Origin: Streptomyces scabiei 87.22
GTDB taxonomy: Bacteria; Actinomycetota; Actinomycetes; Streptomycetales; Streptomycetaceae
NCBI RefSeq assembly: GCF_000091305.1
Contig: NC_013929.1
Span: 3,782,001 to 3,846,000, forward strand
Length of the DNA: 64,000 nucleotides
Direction of reading: 5' to 3'
Shown: piece after piece, positions 8,695 through 17,951 of the stretch
Layout of the letters: each line of letters starts with the position of its first letter
Position numbering within the stretch: position 1 is the first letter of the stretch
Position numbers and translations under genes: made by a program
The notes under the pieces: generated by a model
What the model saw: the letters and a program-made list of their open reading frames with translations, nothing else
Databases searched by the model: none
Told to the model about the DNA's origin: nothing

Positions 8695-10794
8695 GTGACG
8701 GAGCACCCCACCTCCCACGAGCGCCCTCAGGGCGGCGCCGGCCCCACGGACCCCCGCGGGGCGCTTCTGCGTACCCAGGAGCCGATGCGTACCGCGCCCG
8801 CCGCGGCTCTACCCGCTCAGGCACGCATGGGTGACGCGCCGGCCGAGCCGGGCACCGCGGCCCCCTGCGCCAAGAGCGGGCAGGCCCCCTCGGAGCACGC
8901 CCAGCCGGCGCTCTCCGAGCACTCCCAGCCCGCGGCCACCGAGCCCGACCCGCACCGCCCGAGGCCCGCGCCGGAGACCATCCCGGCGCAGCCCGGCGGC
9001 GAGCCGGAACGGTCCGGCGGAGCCGTCGGCGGCCTGGAGCGGCGCAGCGGGCAGGGTGTGGCGCCGGGCGCCCCCATGCCCATGCGGCGGGACGGCGACC
9101 GGCTGCGGTTCGTCGGCGCCGCGACCCGCAGGATCGCCCGGGGCATAGACCTGGACGAGATCGTGATGGGTCTGTGCCGGGCCACCGTGCCGACGTTCTC
9201 GGACGCGATCCTCGTGTATCTGCGCGAGCCGCTGCCGGTCGGTGACGAGCGGCCCACCGGGCCCATGGTGCTGCGGCTGCGCCGCACCGACCGGATCCCC
9301 GAGGAGCGGGACACCGAGGGCGGCTTCATGCCCTCGTCGCTCCAGCCGGAGCAGCCCGTCGATCTGGCCGTGGTCACCGCCGAGCAGTGCGAGGTACGCC
9401 CCGGCGGGGCGCTGGCCGAGGTGCTGCGGGGGGTGCGCCCGGTCTTCGCGGACGCCCCGGCCGCGCACGACGCGCTGCCCGAACTGCTGGGCCCGGACGC
9501 CGAGCTGACGGTGCCGACCGGCCAGCGGGCGATCCTCGCCCCGCTGCGCGGCCGGCGCCGGGTGATCGGCGCGGCCGTCTTCCTGCGCCGCCCCGAGCGG
9601 ATGGCGTTCGAGCAGGACGACCTGCTGGTCGCCGCCCAGCTCGCCACGCACAGCGCGCTCGGCATCGACAAGGCCGTGCTGTACGGCCGCGAGGCGTACA
9701 TCGCCGACGAGCTGCAGCGCACGATGCTGCCGGAGGCGCTGCCGAAGTGCACCGGCGTTCGGCTCGCGCACCGGTATCTGCCGGCCGCCGAGACCGCACG
9801 GGTCGGCGGCGACTGGTACGACGCGATTCCCCTGCCGGGGAGCCGGGTCGCGCTGGTCGTGGGCGATGTGATGGGTCATTCGATGACCTCGGCCGCGATC
9901 ATGGGACAGCTGCGGACCACCGCGCAGACGCTGGCGGGTCTCGATCTGCCGCCGCAGGAGGTGCTGCACCACCTCGACGAGCAGGCGCAGCGGCTCGGCA
10001 CGGACCGCATGGCGACCTGTCTGTACGCGGTGTACGACCCGGTCTCGCACCGGATCACCATCGCCAACGCGGGGCATCCGCCGCCGGTGCTGCTGCATCT
10101 GGGCGGGCGTGCCGAGGTGTTGCGGGTGCCGCCGGGCGCGCCGATCGGTGTGGGCGGGGTGGACTTCGAGGCGGTGGAGCTGGACGCGCCGGCCGGGGGC
10201 ACGCTGCTGCTGTACACCGACGGGCTCGTGGAGTCCCGGCTGCGGGACGTCTGGACCGGCATAGAGCAGTTGCGGGAGAAGCTGGCCGCGACCGCGCAGC
10301 TGACCGGGCCGGACCATCCGCCACCGCTGGAGGCGCTCTGCGACGAGGTGCTCGACATGCTCGGCCCGGGCGACCGGGACGACGACATCGCGCTGCTCGC
10401 CGCGCGGTTCGATGGGATCGCTCCCAGCGATGTCGCGTACTGGTTCCTGGAGCCGGAGGAGATGGCTCCGGGACGGGCGCGCCGGCTGGCCCGGCACGCG
10501 TTGTCCCGCTGGGGGCTTGAGGAGCTGACCGACTCGGTCGAGCTGCTGATCAGCGAGGTCGTGACAAACGCGGTGCGCTACGCGACGCGGCCCGTCACCC
10601 TGCGGCTGCTGCGGACCGACGTGCTGCGGTGCGAGGTGACCGACGACGTGCCGCAGCTGCCCCGGCTCCGGCAGGCCAGGGCGACCGACGAGGGGGGCCG
10701 CGGGCTCTACCTGGTCAACCGGCTGGCGAAGCGCTGGGGGGCCACCCGGCTGAGCGCGGGGAAGGTCGTCTGGTTCGAGCTCAACCCGGCCTGA
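8695..10794 (+). CDS. SpoIIE-family PP2C phosphatase with GAF and HATPase (anti-sigma kinase-like) domains
   Basis: 699 aa. Residues 1-120 are Pro/Ala-rich and probably disordered. A GAF-like domain follows (RFVGAATRRIARGIDLDEIVMGLCRATVPTFSDAILVY). The SpoIIE phosphatase domain comes next, with ETARVGGDWYDAI and VALVVGDVMGHSMTSAAIMGQLR carrying the metal-binding Asp residues, and LLLYTDGLVESR. The C-terminal HATPase domain has ELLISEVVTNAVRYA and DEGGRGLYLVNRLAKRWG, as in RsbW-like serine kinases. Such proteins regulate anti-sigma/anti-anti-sigma pairs in Streptomyces; the target here is unknown. GTG 8695 (VTEHPTSHERP) is preferred over ATG 8680 by N-terminal composition only. Converges on the PBP gene. 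Confidence 0.93.
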   Translation: MTEHPTSHERPQGGAGPTDPRGALLRTQEPMRTAPAAALPAQARMGDAPAEPGTAAPCAKSGQAPSEHAQPALSEHSQPAATEPDPHRPRPAPETIPAQPGGEPERSGGAVGGLERRSGQGVAPGAPMPMRRDGDRLRFVGAATRRIARGIDLDEIVMGLCRATVPTFSDAILVYLREPLPVGDERPTGPMVLRLRRTDRIPEERDTEGGFMPSSLQPEQPVDLAVVTAEQCEVRPGGALAEVLRGVRPVFADAPAAHDALPELLGPDAELTVPTGQRAILAPLRGRRRVIGAAVFLRRPERMAFEQDDLLVAAQLATHSALGIDKAVLYGREAYIADELQRTMLPEALPKCTGVRLAHRYLPAAETARVGGDWYDAIPLPGSRVALVVGDVMGHSMTSAAIMGQLRTTAQTLAGLDLPPQEVLHHLDEQAQRLGTDRMATCLYAVYDPVSHRITIANAGHPPPVLLHLGGRAEVLRVPPGAPIGVGGVDFEAVELDAPAGGTLLLYTDGLVESRLRDVWTGIEQLREKLAATAQLTGPDHPPPLEALCDEVLDMLGPGDRDDDIALLAARFDGIAPSDVAYWFLEPEEMAPGRARRLARHALSRWGLEELTDSVELLISEVVTNAVRYATRPVTLRLLRTDVLRCEVTDDVPQLPRLRQARATDEGGRGLYLVNRLAKRWGATRLSAGKVVWFELNPA

Positions 10795-10800
10795 CGCGTA

Positions 10801-10846
10801 CGACGAAGGGGGCGCCCGGTGTGATCACCGGGCGCCCCCTTCGTCG
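10801..10846. terminator. Strong bidirectional terminator
   Basis: A perfect 21-bp inverted repeat (10801-10821 with 10826-10846) around the loop TGAT, between the convergent phosphatase and PBP genes. Confidence 0.92.
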
Positions 10847-10861
10847 TGTGCGGGTCCCGCG

Positions 10862-13285
10862 CTAGTCGTCCACCTTCGGATCCTTGGGGTCCTTGGGATC
10901 CGGCGGGAACTCGATGCCGCCGTTGTCCGACGGGGTCTCCTCCGGGGTCGTCTCCGGGGTCGTCTCCGGGGTGGTCTCCGGGGTCGTCTCCGAGGCCGAG
11001 GGCGACTCGGACTTCGGGGGCTCGCTGGAGGGCGACTCGGACGGGGTCTCGCTCGGCGTCTCGCTCGGGGTCTGCGAGGGGGTCGCCGACTCGGTGGGCG
11101 CGACCGCGGCACCCTGCTTCGTGTTGAGGTCGAACTTGGTGGGCTTGCCCATCACACCGAAGGTGTAGCTGGCCCAGATCTGGGCGGGGAAGCCACCGCC
11201 GTTGACCCGGGGGACGCCGACGGCGTTGTACATCGAGACGTGCTTGCCGTTCTTGCTCATGTCCTCGCCGAAGAGGCCGACGGAGGTCACGAGGTTCGGG
11301 GTGTAGCCGGTGAACCAGGCGGAGCGGTTCTCGTCGGAGGTACCCGTCTTGCCGGCGACCTGCTGGCCGTTGCGGGACGGGTTGTCGCGGACGGAGGTCT
11401 TGGCCGTACCGTCGTCGACCACGCCGGTGAGGACCGAGGTGACCGTGTCGGCGGCCTCCTCGGTGATGACCTGCTCGCCGATCGGGTCGGGGAAGGTGAC
11501 CTCGCCGTCCCGGTGCGTGGCCGAGGCGAGGAGGGTCGGGGTGACCTTCTTGCCGTGGTTGTCGAGCGTGGCGTAGATACCGGCCATCTCCAGCGGGCTG
11601 GCGCCCATGGAGCCCAGGGTCTGGGCGGGCACGGCCTGCATGCCCTCGGTGTCCATGCCGAGCTTCCCGGCGACCTCCATGACCTTCTCCATGCCCACGT
11701 CCACGCCCATCTGCGCGAAGACGGAGTTGATGGACTTGTTCATGGCGGTCTGCACGGTCACGTCGCCGTAGTCGACGTTGTCCTCGTTCGGCGGGTTGAA
11801 GCCGACCGCGGTGCCGCTGTCCATGACCTTGTGCCGGCTGTCACCGTCGTAGACCGTGCTGGCGGTGATCGGGTCGCCGTCCTGCGTCTCGGCGTCCCCG
11901 TCGACGGCGGCGGCGAGGATGACCGGCTTGAAGGTGGAGGCGGGCTGGTAGTCCCGGCGGGTGGCGTTGTTCGTGAAGTGCTTGACGTAGTCGACGCCGC
12001 CGTACATGGCGACGATCTTTCCGCTCTTCGGGTCGACGGAGACGGCACCGGCCTGGATGTACTTGTCGACCTTGCGCTTCTTGGTGTCGAGCTTGCTGGT
12101 GAGGCGCTGCTTGACGGCCTTCTCCAGCGCGGCCTGCTTCTTCGGGTTGATGTTCAGCTTGAGGGTCCAGCCGCCCAGGTCGATCTTCGTCTTGGCTTCC
12201 TCGATGTCGGACGCCCTGTTCTCGGCCACGAGCTGCCTGGCCAGCTGGTTGTTGGCGGCCTCGACCAGGTAGCCGTTCTGGCCGGACATGCCGGGGGCGG
12301 TCGGGGGCGGCTTCAGCTTGGGCATCTTCATGCCCGCGCGCTCCGAGGCGGTCAGCTTCTTCATCTTGACCATGTTGTCCAGGACGTAGTTCCAGCGGTT
12401 CGTGACCAGCTTCCGGCCCGTGGGGGTGGCGGTGGCCAGGTCGTACTGGCTGGGGGCCTGGAGCAGCGCGGCGAGGTAGGCGCCTTGCTCGACGCTGAGG
12501 TCCTTGGCGTCCTCGCGGAAGTACGCCTGCGCGGCGGCCTGGATGCCCCAGGCGCTGCGACCGTAGAAGCTGGTGTTGATGTAGCCGGCGAGGATGTAGT
12601 CCTTGGTCTCGTTGCGCTCCAGCTTCAGGGAGATGACCAGTTCGTTGAGCTTGCGGGTCACCGTCTGGTCGGACGTCAGGTAGTAGTTCTTGACGTACTG
12701 CTGGGTGATGGTCGAGCCGCCCTGCTTGCCCTTGCCGGACAGGGTGTTGATCAGACCGCGGGCCATGCCCTTGAAGTCGACGCCGGGGTCCGAGTAGAAG
12801 GACATGTTCTCGGCGGCGACGAAGGTCATCTGGACGTCCTTGGGGACGTCCTTGAGCTCGACGATCTCGCGGTTGGTGTTGCCGGTGCGGGCGAAGACCT
12901 TGCCGTTGGAGAACTCGTAGACGTTGCTCTCCTGGGTGGCCTGCGGGTTTCCGTCCTCGGGAACGCCGATCGACAGATAGAGCGCCACGAAGGCGGCCAT
13001 GCCGAGCAGGCAGACGCCGAAGAACGTGCCGAGGACCTTCTTCCAGGTGAACATGCGGCGCAGGAAGGACTTCTGCTTCTTCTTGCCACCGCCCTTGGCC
13101 GCCGCCCTGGCGGCGGCCCTGCCGCCGCCCTCGGGCGCGCCTATGACGGTCGTCGTGCCGGCCGCTTCGCCCCCGGACGAGCGCTGGGGCGCCGCGCGGC
13201 GACCGCCGCGCTGCCGCGCTCGTCTTTCTTCCGCTCGTCCCATGGCTCCGGTCCGCTCCGACTTCTGCTCGGTCTCATACGTCAC
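10862..13285 (-). CDS. Class A penicillin-binding protein (transglycosylase/transpeptidase)
   Basis: Bifunctional peptidoglycan synthase anchored in the membrane. 807 aa from GTG 13285; ATG 13243 (MGRAEERRARQRGG) is an alternative start. Basic cytoplasmic tail, one TM segment near 92-112 (VLGTFFGVCLLGMAAFVALYL), GT51 domain from about 150 (AAENMSFYSDPGVD, GGSTITQQYVKNYYL), and transpeptidase domain with PASTFKP (SxxK), SIN and KTGTSDENRSAWFTG. The usual E-D-x-x-F motif reads E-N-M-S-F, but the catalytic Glu is kept. The C-terminal 80 residues are a Ser/Thr/Pro/Glu repeat (TPET, TPSE units) ending in DPKDPKDPKVDD, likely a wall-spanning tail. Confidence 0.94.
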   Translation of the reverse strand: MTYETEQKSERTGAMGRAEERRARQRGGRRAAPQRSSGGEAAGTTTVIGAPEGGGRAAARAAAKGGGKKKQKSFLRRMFTWKKVLGTFFGVCLLGMAAFVALYLSIGVPEDGNPQATQESNVYEFSNGKVFARTGNTNREIVELKDVPKDVQMTFVAAENMSFYSDPGVDFKGMARGLINTLSGKGKQGGSTITQQYVKNYYLTSDQTVTRKLNELVISLKLERNETKDYILAGYINTSFYGRSAWGIQAAAQAYFREDAKDLSVEQGAYLAALLQAPSQYDLATATPTGRKLVTNRWNYVLDNMVKMKKLTASERAGMKMPKLKPPPTAPGMSGQNGYLVEAANNQLARQLVAENRASDIEEAKTKIDLGGWTLKLNINPKKQAALEKAVKQRLTSKLDTKKRKVDKYIQAGAVSVDPKSGKIVAMYGGVDYVKHFTNNATRRDYQPASTFKPVILAAAVDGDAETQDGDPITASTVYDGDSRHKVMDSGTAVGFNPPNEDNVDYGDVTVQTAMNKSINSVFAQMGVDVGMEKVMEVAGKLGMDTEGMQAVPAQTLGSMGASPLEMAGIYATLDNHGKKVTPTLLASATHRDGEVTFPDPIGEQVITEEAADTVTSVLTGVVDDGTAKTSVRDNPSRNGQQVAGKTGTSDENRSAWFTGYTPNLVTSVGLFGEDMSKNGKHVSMYNAVGVPRVNGGGFPAQIWASYTFGVMGKPTKFDLNTKQGAAVAPTESATPSQTPSETPSETPSESPSSEPPKSESPSASETTPETTPETTPETTPEETPSDNGGIEFPPDPKDPKDPKVDD

Positions 13286-13536
13286 TCGGGTGTTGTCAGC
13301 TCAGCAAGCTAACACCGAGGACTGTGGCAAGAGGGAGTCGGTCCGCTCTGTGACGGCGTGACAATGCGCACGCGGGCACGCGTGTCGCAGACGTCATCCC
13401 ACCGGAACGGACGTGTCAACGGGCCGGATGGTTGCCCCACCAGGCTCACGGGTTTGAGGACGCCCTCGGTGACAGAACCGTGACAATCGGCTCTGACCTG
13501 CGCCCCCTCGGCGCTCTGCGTCATCTATACACGGCA

Positions 13537-13557
13537 GGTATACGTGTGGTGTATACC
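13537..13557. promoter_or_regulatory. Palindromic operator upstream of PadR gene
   Basis: GGTATAC (13537-13543) and GTATACC (13551-13557) form a perfect 7-bp inverted repeat with a 7-base spacer. Further TATACA and TGTACA half-like sequences lie at 13526 and 13563, just upstream of the PadR start. This fits autoregulation by the adjacent PadR repressor; that link is inferred. Confidence 0.65.
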
Positions 13558-13577
13558 CACTGTGTACAGTCGTGCTC

Positions 13578-14105
13578 ATGTCCATCGGTCACACTCTCCT
13601 GGGACTCCTGGAGTCCGGGCCCCGACACGGTTACGACCTGAAGCGGGCCTTCGACGAGAAGTTCGGTCACGACCGGCCGCTGCACTACGGCCAGGTCTAC
13701 TCGACGATGTCGCGCCTGCTGAAGAACGGCCTCGTCGAGGTCGACGGCATCGAGCCCGGCGACGGCCCCGAACGCAAGCGGTACGCCATCACCCAGGCCG
13801 GCATCACGGATGTCCAGCGGTGGCTCGCGACCCCCGAGAAGCCCGAGCCGTATCTGCAGTCGACCCTCTACACGAAGGTCGTCCTCGCTCTGCTCACCGA
13901 CCGCGACGCGGCCGACATCCTCGACACCCAGCGTTCCGAGCACCTGCGCATGATGCGCATCCTCACCGACCGCAAGCGCAAGGGCGACCTGGCCGATCAG
14001 CTGATCTGCGACCACGCCCTGTTCCATCTGGAGGCCGACCTGCGATGGCTGGAGCTGACCGCCGCCCGACTGGGCAGACTGGCCGAGGCGGTGGTCCGCC
14101 GATGA
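13578..14105 (+). CDS. PadR-family transcriptional regulator
   Basis: 175 aa. The N-terminal winged helix is typical: LLGLLESGPRHGYDLKRAFDEKF..HYGQVYSTMSRLLKNGLVEVDG...KRYAITQAG. The C-terminal alpha-helical part (YLQSTLYTKVVLALLTDRDAADILDTQRSEHLRMMRILTDRK) is the PadR-s2 type dimerisation domain. ATG 13578 is two codons after an alternative GTG. Its stop overlaps the start of the ABC ATPase gene (ATGA), and the permease follows in the same way, so the three are one translationally coupled operon. PadR repressors beside ABC pumps usually respond to the transported compound. Confidence 0.93.
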   Translation: MSIGHTLLGLLESGPRHGYDLKRAFDEKFGHDRPLHYGQVYSTMSRLLKNGLVEVDGIEPGDGPERKRYAITQAGITDVQRWLATPEKPEPYLQSTLYTKVVLALLTDRDAADILDTQRSEHLRMMRILTDRKRKGDLADQLICDHALFHLEADLRWLELTAARLGRLAEAVVRR

Positions 14106-14788
14106 CCCCCGCCGGCTCCCTGCTCGTCGCGACCGGCGTGCGCAAGGCGTACGGGCCGACCAACGCCCTGGACGGCGCCGCGTTCTCCATCCACCCCGGC
14201 GAGGTCGTCGCGGTGATGGGCCCCTCCGGTTCCGGCAAGTCGACGCTGCTGCACTGCCTCGCCGGGATCGTGCCGCCCGACTCGGGCTCGATCACGTACA
14301 ACGGCCGCGAGATGGCCACCATGAACGACAGCGAGCGCAGCGCGCTGCGGCGCAGCGAGTTCGGGTTCGTCTTCCAGTTCGGCCAGCTCGTGCCGGAGCT
14401 GACGTGCGTGGAGAACGTGGCGCTGCCGCTGCGGCTGAACGGCGGCTCCCGCAAGCAGTCCGAGCGGACCGCCCTCGGCTGGATGGAGCGCCTGGAGGTC
14501 GACGACCTCGCCCGCAAGCGTCCCGGCGAGGTCTCCGGGGGCCAGGGCCAGCGGGTCGCCGTGGCGCGGGCCCTGGTCACGGGCCCCCGGGTGCTGTTCG
14601 CGGACGAGCCCACCGGCGCGCTCGACTCGCTCAACGGCGAGCGCGTGATGGAACTGCTCACCGAGGCCGCCCGGTCCACCAACGCCGCCGTCGTCCTCGT
14701 CACCCACGAGGCGCGGGTCGCCGCGTACTCGGACCGGGAGATCGTCGTACGGGACGGGAAGTCCCGGGACATGGAGCGCGTCGTATGA
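14102..14788 (+). CDS. ABC transporter ATP-binding protein (MacB/LolD-like)
   Basis: 228 aa nucleotide-binding subunit. Walker A GPSGSGKST at 40-48, signature SGGQGQRVAVARAL from 145, Walker B VLFADEP at 164-170, and the H-loop in LVTHEARVAAYSD. The family feeds FtsX-like permeases that export lipids, peptides or antimicrobials. The start codon overlaps the PadR stop and its own stop overlaps the permease start. The much longer open frame upstream is not used, because the ATGA junction and ABC domain begin here. Confidence 0.95.
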   Translation: MTPAGSLLVATGVRKAYGPTNALDGAAFSIHPGEVVAVMGPSGSGKSTLLHCLAGIVPPDSGSITYNGREMATMNDSERSALRRSEFGFVFQFGQLVPELTCVENVALPLRLNGGSRKQSERTALGWMERLEVDDLARKRPGEVSGGQGQRVAVARALVTGPRVLFADEPTGALDSLNGERVMELLTEAARSTNAAVVLVTHEARVAAYSDREIVVRDGKSRDMERVV

Positions 14789-17142
14789 GCATCGCCGTGC
14801 GCCAGTGGTACCGGGACCTGGCGATGGGGGTCCGGTTCACCTTCACCGGGGGCCGTGAGGGCTGGATCCGGGCCCTGCTCACCGCGGTGGGTGTCGGCCT
14901 CGGGGTGGCGCTGCTGCTGCTCACCACGGCGATACCGAACGTCCTGGACAGCCGGGGAGCCCACGAGGACGCCCGGCAGGACCGGGGCATCGGCTACCTG
15001 GAGAACAACACCCGCTCCGAGCCGACCGACCGGAGCCTGATCGTCGCCGACACCGACACCGAGTTCCAGCACCAGGAGATCAGGGGACGGCTCCTCGAAC
15101 AGGAGGGCGCGGACGCGCCGCCGCCGCCGGGGCTCACGTCGTTCCCCGCGCCGGGCGAGATGGTCGTCTCCCCCGCCCTCGCGGACCTGCTGAACTCGGA
15201 CGCCGGGGAACTCCTGCGCGACCGGCTGCCCTACCAGACGGCGGGCACCATCGGCGAGACCGGGCTGATCGGCCCGAGTGAACTCGCCTACTACGCCGGA
15301 GCCGAAGGACTCGCGAAACGGCTCGACGGCTCCGTGGTGGCACGCATCGACCGCTTCGGCACGACCGACCAGCCGCAGGAGGAGATGGACCCGATCCTGC
15401 TGCTGCTCACCCTGGTCGCCTTCGTGGTGCTGCTGATGCCGGTCGCCGTCTTCATCGCCACGGCCGTACGGTTCGGCGGCGAGCGGCGCGACCGCAGGCT
15501 CGCGGCACTGCGGCTGGTCGGCTCGGACGGGCGGATGACCCGCAGGATCGCGGCCGGCGAGGCGCTCGCGGGCGCCATGCTGGGGCTGGTCCTCGGCACC
15601 TGCTTCTTCCTGCTCGGCCGGGAGGCCGTCGGCTCCGTCGAGGTGTTCGACGTCAGTGTCTTCCCGAGCTACCTGAACCCCTCGCCCGGGCTCGCCCTGC
15701 TGGTGGCGCTCGCGGTGCCCGCCGCCGCCGTCCTCGTCACCCTGTTCGCGCTGCGCGGCGTCGTCATCGAACCGCTCGGCGTGGTCCGCACGGCCAGGCC
15801 CGCGCGCCGCAGGCTCTGGTGGCGGCTGCTGCCGCCGCTCGGCGGTCTCGCCCTGCTCTACCCGATGATCGGCCAGGGCGCGCAGGGCGGGGAGTTCAAC
15901 GAGTACATGGTGACGGGCGGGATCGTGCTGCTGCTGTTCGGCGTCACCGCGCTGCTGCCGTGGGTGGTCGAGGCGTTCGTCGCCCGGCTCGGCTCCGGCG
16001 GCCTGTCCTGGCAGCTGGCGGTCCGCAGGCTCCAGCTGAGCAGCGGCGCGGCGGCCCGCATGGTCAACGGCATCGCCGTGGCGGTGGCCGGCGCGATCGC
16101 CCTGCAGATGCTGTTCGCCGGCGCCGAGGGCAGGTACACCGAGTCGACCGGCCTGGACGTCACCCGTACCCAGATGGAGCTGACGCTGCCGGACGACCTG
16201 CCGGTGGGCGTCGCCGCCAAGGAGCTGAAGCGGGCCAAGGGGGCCCGGGCCATCGCCGTGCTCTCCACCGCGGAGGTCTCCCCCACCGCCAAGGACCCCC
16301 AGGCATGGGTGGGGGTGACCGTCGGCGACTGCGCCGCGCTGCGCGAACTGGCCACCCTCCCCTCGTGCCGGGACGGTGACGTCTTCCTGCTGAAGACCCC
16401 CGAGCGCATCCGGCAGGCTGATCCGGCCGAGCTGGGCGCCCCCGGGAACACGCTGTACTTCGACCCGTCCTTCAGCGGGGACGAGCAGGGGGCCGAGACC
16501 GCCTGGAAGCTGCCGGGCGAGGTGAAGCAGGTGTCGCAGCGGACCGACCCGTTGCGGATGGGCGGGGAAGGGCTGTTGGCCACCCCGGGCGCCCTGCCCG
16601 CGAAGACCGGGGACGAACTCTCCAGCACCGTCTACGTCCGCACCGATCCCGCGGTCCCGAACGCGCTCGACGAGGTGCGCAACGCCGCCGTCGCCGTCGA
16701 TCCGCTGATCCGGACCTGGGAGTGGGAGTCGACCCGCCGGCTGGACCAGTTCACGGACATCCGCACCGGACTGCTGGTCGGCGCGTCCGCCGTGCTCGTC
16801 CTGATCGGCGCGAGCCTCCTGGTCTCCCAGCTGGAGCAGCTGCGCGAACGCCGGAAGCTGCTGTCGGCCCTGGTCGCCTTCGGCACCCGGCGCCGCACGC
16901 TCGGTCTGTCCGTACTGTGGCAGACGGCGATCCCGATCACGCTGGGCCTCGTCCTGGCCTCGTCGGTCGGGCTGGCCCTGGGAGCGGTACTGCTGAAGAT
17001 GACGGGCTTCGGGGTCGCCGTCGACTGGCCGGGCGTGCTGTCGATGGCGGGCATCGGCGCGGGCGTCGTCCTGCTGGTCACGGCGCTGAGCATGCCGCCG
17101 CTGCTGCGGCTCATGCGGCCGGAGGGCCTGCGTACGGAGTAG
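14785..17142 (+). CDS. ABC transporter permease, FtsX-like
   Basis: 785 aa. One N-terminal TM (LLTAVGVGLGVALLLLTTAI), a large extracellular loop, then clusters of TM segments near 205-300 (ILLLLTLVAFVVLLMPVAVFIATAV), 340-400, 420-470, and a C-terminal FtsX domain (LLVGASAVLVLIGASLLVSQLEQLRERRKLLSALVAFGTRRRTLGLSVLWQ). This two-FtsX-domain layout is common in Streptomyces peptide/antibiotic-stress exporters. Its start overlaps the ATPase stop. The substrate cannot be told from the sequence. Confidence 0.92.
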   Translation: MSIAVRQWYRDLAMGVRFTFTGGREGWIRALLTAVGVGLGVALLLLTTAIPNVLDSRGAHEDARQDRGIGYLENNTRSEPTDRSLIVADTDTEFQHQEIRGRLLEQEGADAPPPPGLTSFPAPGEMVVSPALADLLNSDAGELLRDRLPYQTAGTIGETGLIGPSELAYYAGAEGLAKRLDGSVVARIDRFGTTDQPQEEMDPILLLLTLVAFVVLLMPVAVFIATAVRFGGERRDRRLAALRLVGSDGRMTRRIAAGEALAGAMLGLVLGTCFFLLGREAVGSVEVFDVSVFPSYLNPSPGLALLVALAVPAAAVLVTLFALRGVVIEPLGVVRTARPARRRLWWRLLPPLGGLALLYPMIGQGAQGGEFNEYMVTGGIVLLLFGVTALLPWVVEAFVARLGSGGLSWQLAVRRLQLSSGAAARMVNGIAVAVAGAIALQMLFAGAEGRYTESTGLDVTRTQMELTLPDDLPVGVAAKELKRAKGARAIAVLSTAEVSPTAKDPQAWVGVTVGDCAALRELATLPSCRDGDVFLLKTPERIRQADPAELGAPGNTLYFDPSFSGDEQGAETAWKLPGEVKQVSQRTDPLRMGGEGLLATPGALPAKTGDELSSTVYVRTDPAVPNALDEVRNAAVAVDPLIRTWEWESTRRLDQFTDIRTGLLVGASAVLVLIGASLLVSQLEQLRERRKLLSALVAFGTRRRTLGLSVLWQTAIPITLGLVLASSVGLALGAVLLKMTGFGVAVDWPGVLSMAGIGAGVVLLVTALSMPPLLRLMRPEGLRTE

Positions 17143-17221
17143 GCCGGTGCCGCGCCCGACCGGCGGCCCCGCCACACTGGACCCCCGCCCCCGTCTGCCG
17201 CCCGCCCGGAGTGAGGACGCC

Positions 17222-17755
17222 ATGCCGCTCGACACGCTGAGGTCCGCGATCCCCGACTACGCCGGGGATCTGCGACGGAACCTGGACGCCGTCCTCGGTG
17301 ACTCCGGGCTGTCGGAGCAGCAGGTGTGGGGGACGGTGCTGGCCTCGGCGATCGCCTCGCGCTCGGCCCCGGTGCTGCGCGAGCTGGCGCCGGAGGCCAG
17401 GGCCCGGCTGTCGCCCGAGGCGTACACGGCGGCGAAGTCGGCGGCCGCGGCGATGGCGTTGAGCAACGTCTTCTTCCGTACCCGGCACCTGCTGTCCGAC
17501 CACGCGTACGGCGAGCTGCGGACCGGGCTGCGGATGAAGGTGCTCGGCGATCCGGGGGTGGACAGGGTCGACTACGAGTTGTGGGCGCTCGCCGTGTCCG
17601 CGATCAACGCGTGCGGGGCGTGTCTGGACTCGCACGAGCAGGCGCTGCGCAGGGCGGGGGTCGGGCGGGAGACCGTGCAGGAGGCGTTCCGGATCGCGTC
17701 GGTGATCCAGGCGGTCGGGGTCACGCTGGAGACGGAGGCCGTGCTCTCCGAGTGA
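17222..17755 (+). CDS. ahpD: Alkyl hydroperoxidase AhpD
   Basis: 177 aa, the usual length. AhpD reduces hydroperoxides or recycles AhpC. The catalytic motif is complete: E119, C131-G-A-C134 and H138 in ELWALAVSAINACGACLDSHEQ. ATG 17222 has GGAGTGAGGA just upstream. In S. coelicolor I recall ahpD sitting with oxyR and ahpC; here its neighbours are the ABC permease and a methyltransferase, and neither ahpC nor oxyR is in the window. A partner peroxiredoxin encoded elsewhere is likely. Confidence 0.95.
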   Translation: MPLDTLRSAIPDYAGDLRRNLDAVLGDSGLSEQQVWGTVLASAIASRSAPVLRELAPEARARLSPEAYTAAKSAAAAMALSNVFFRTRHLLSDHAYGELRTGLRMKVLGDPGVDRVDYELWALAVSAINACGACLDSHEQALRRAGVGRETVQEAFRIASVIQAVGVTLETEAVLSE

Positions 17756-17773
17756 GCGCGGGTGAGGTGGGGC

Positions 17774-17801
17774 CGGGTCGGGTCGGGTCGAGTCGGGTCG
17801 G
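17774..17801. repeat. GGGTC pentanucleotide run
   Basis: GGGTC is repeated about five times with one A substitution, 20 bases after the ahpD stop. A simple-sequence stretch with no evident role. Confidence 0.6.
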
Positions 17802-17850
17802 GGAGCGCCTGAGAGCTCGGGGGGTGAGGTGGTGGGGCGGCTGCCGGCCG

Positions 17851-17892
17851 GATGTGGCCGGTCGCGCAGTTCCCCGCGCCCCTGAGGGGCCT
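17851..17892. repeat. Intergenic repeat copy (TTCCCCGCGCCCCTGA family)
   Basis: Contains GTGGCCGGTCGCGCAGTTCC followed by CCGCGCCCCTGA, then a hairpin AGGGGCCTTCGGCCCT. It lies between ahpD and the methyltransferase gene. The same unit recurs across the window. Confidence 0.7.
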
Positions 17893-17951
17893 TCGGCCCT
17901 CCGGGAAAACCACTCGCGACCCGGTTCCCCTGCTTGGCAGGATCCGTCCCC

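Noticed and set aside
8453..8698. 81-codon frame before the SpoIIE-type gene
   Set aside because: Possible ribosome site, but it overlaps the phosphatase start and shows no recognisable protein character.
13963..17235. 1090-codon frame antisense to the PadR/ABC operon
   Set aside because: A GC-skew shadow frame; no family motifs, and the plus strand has three clear coupled genes.
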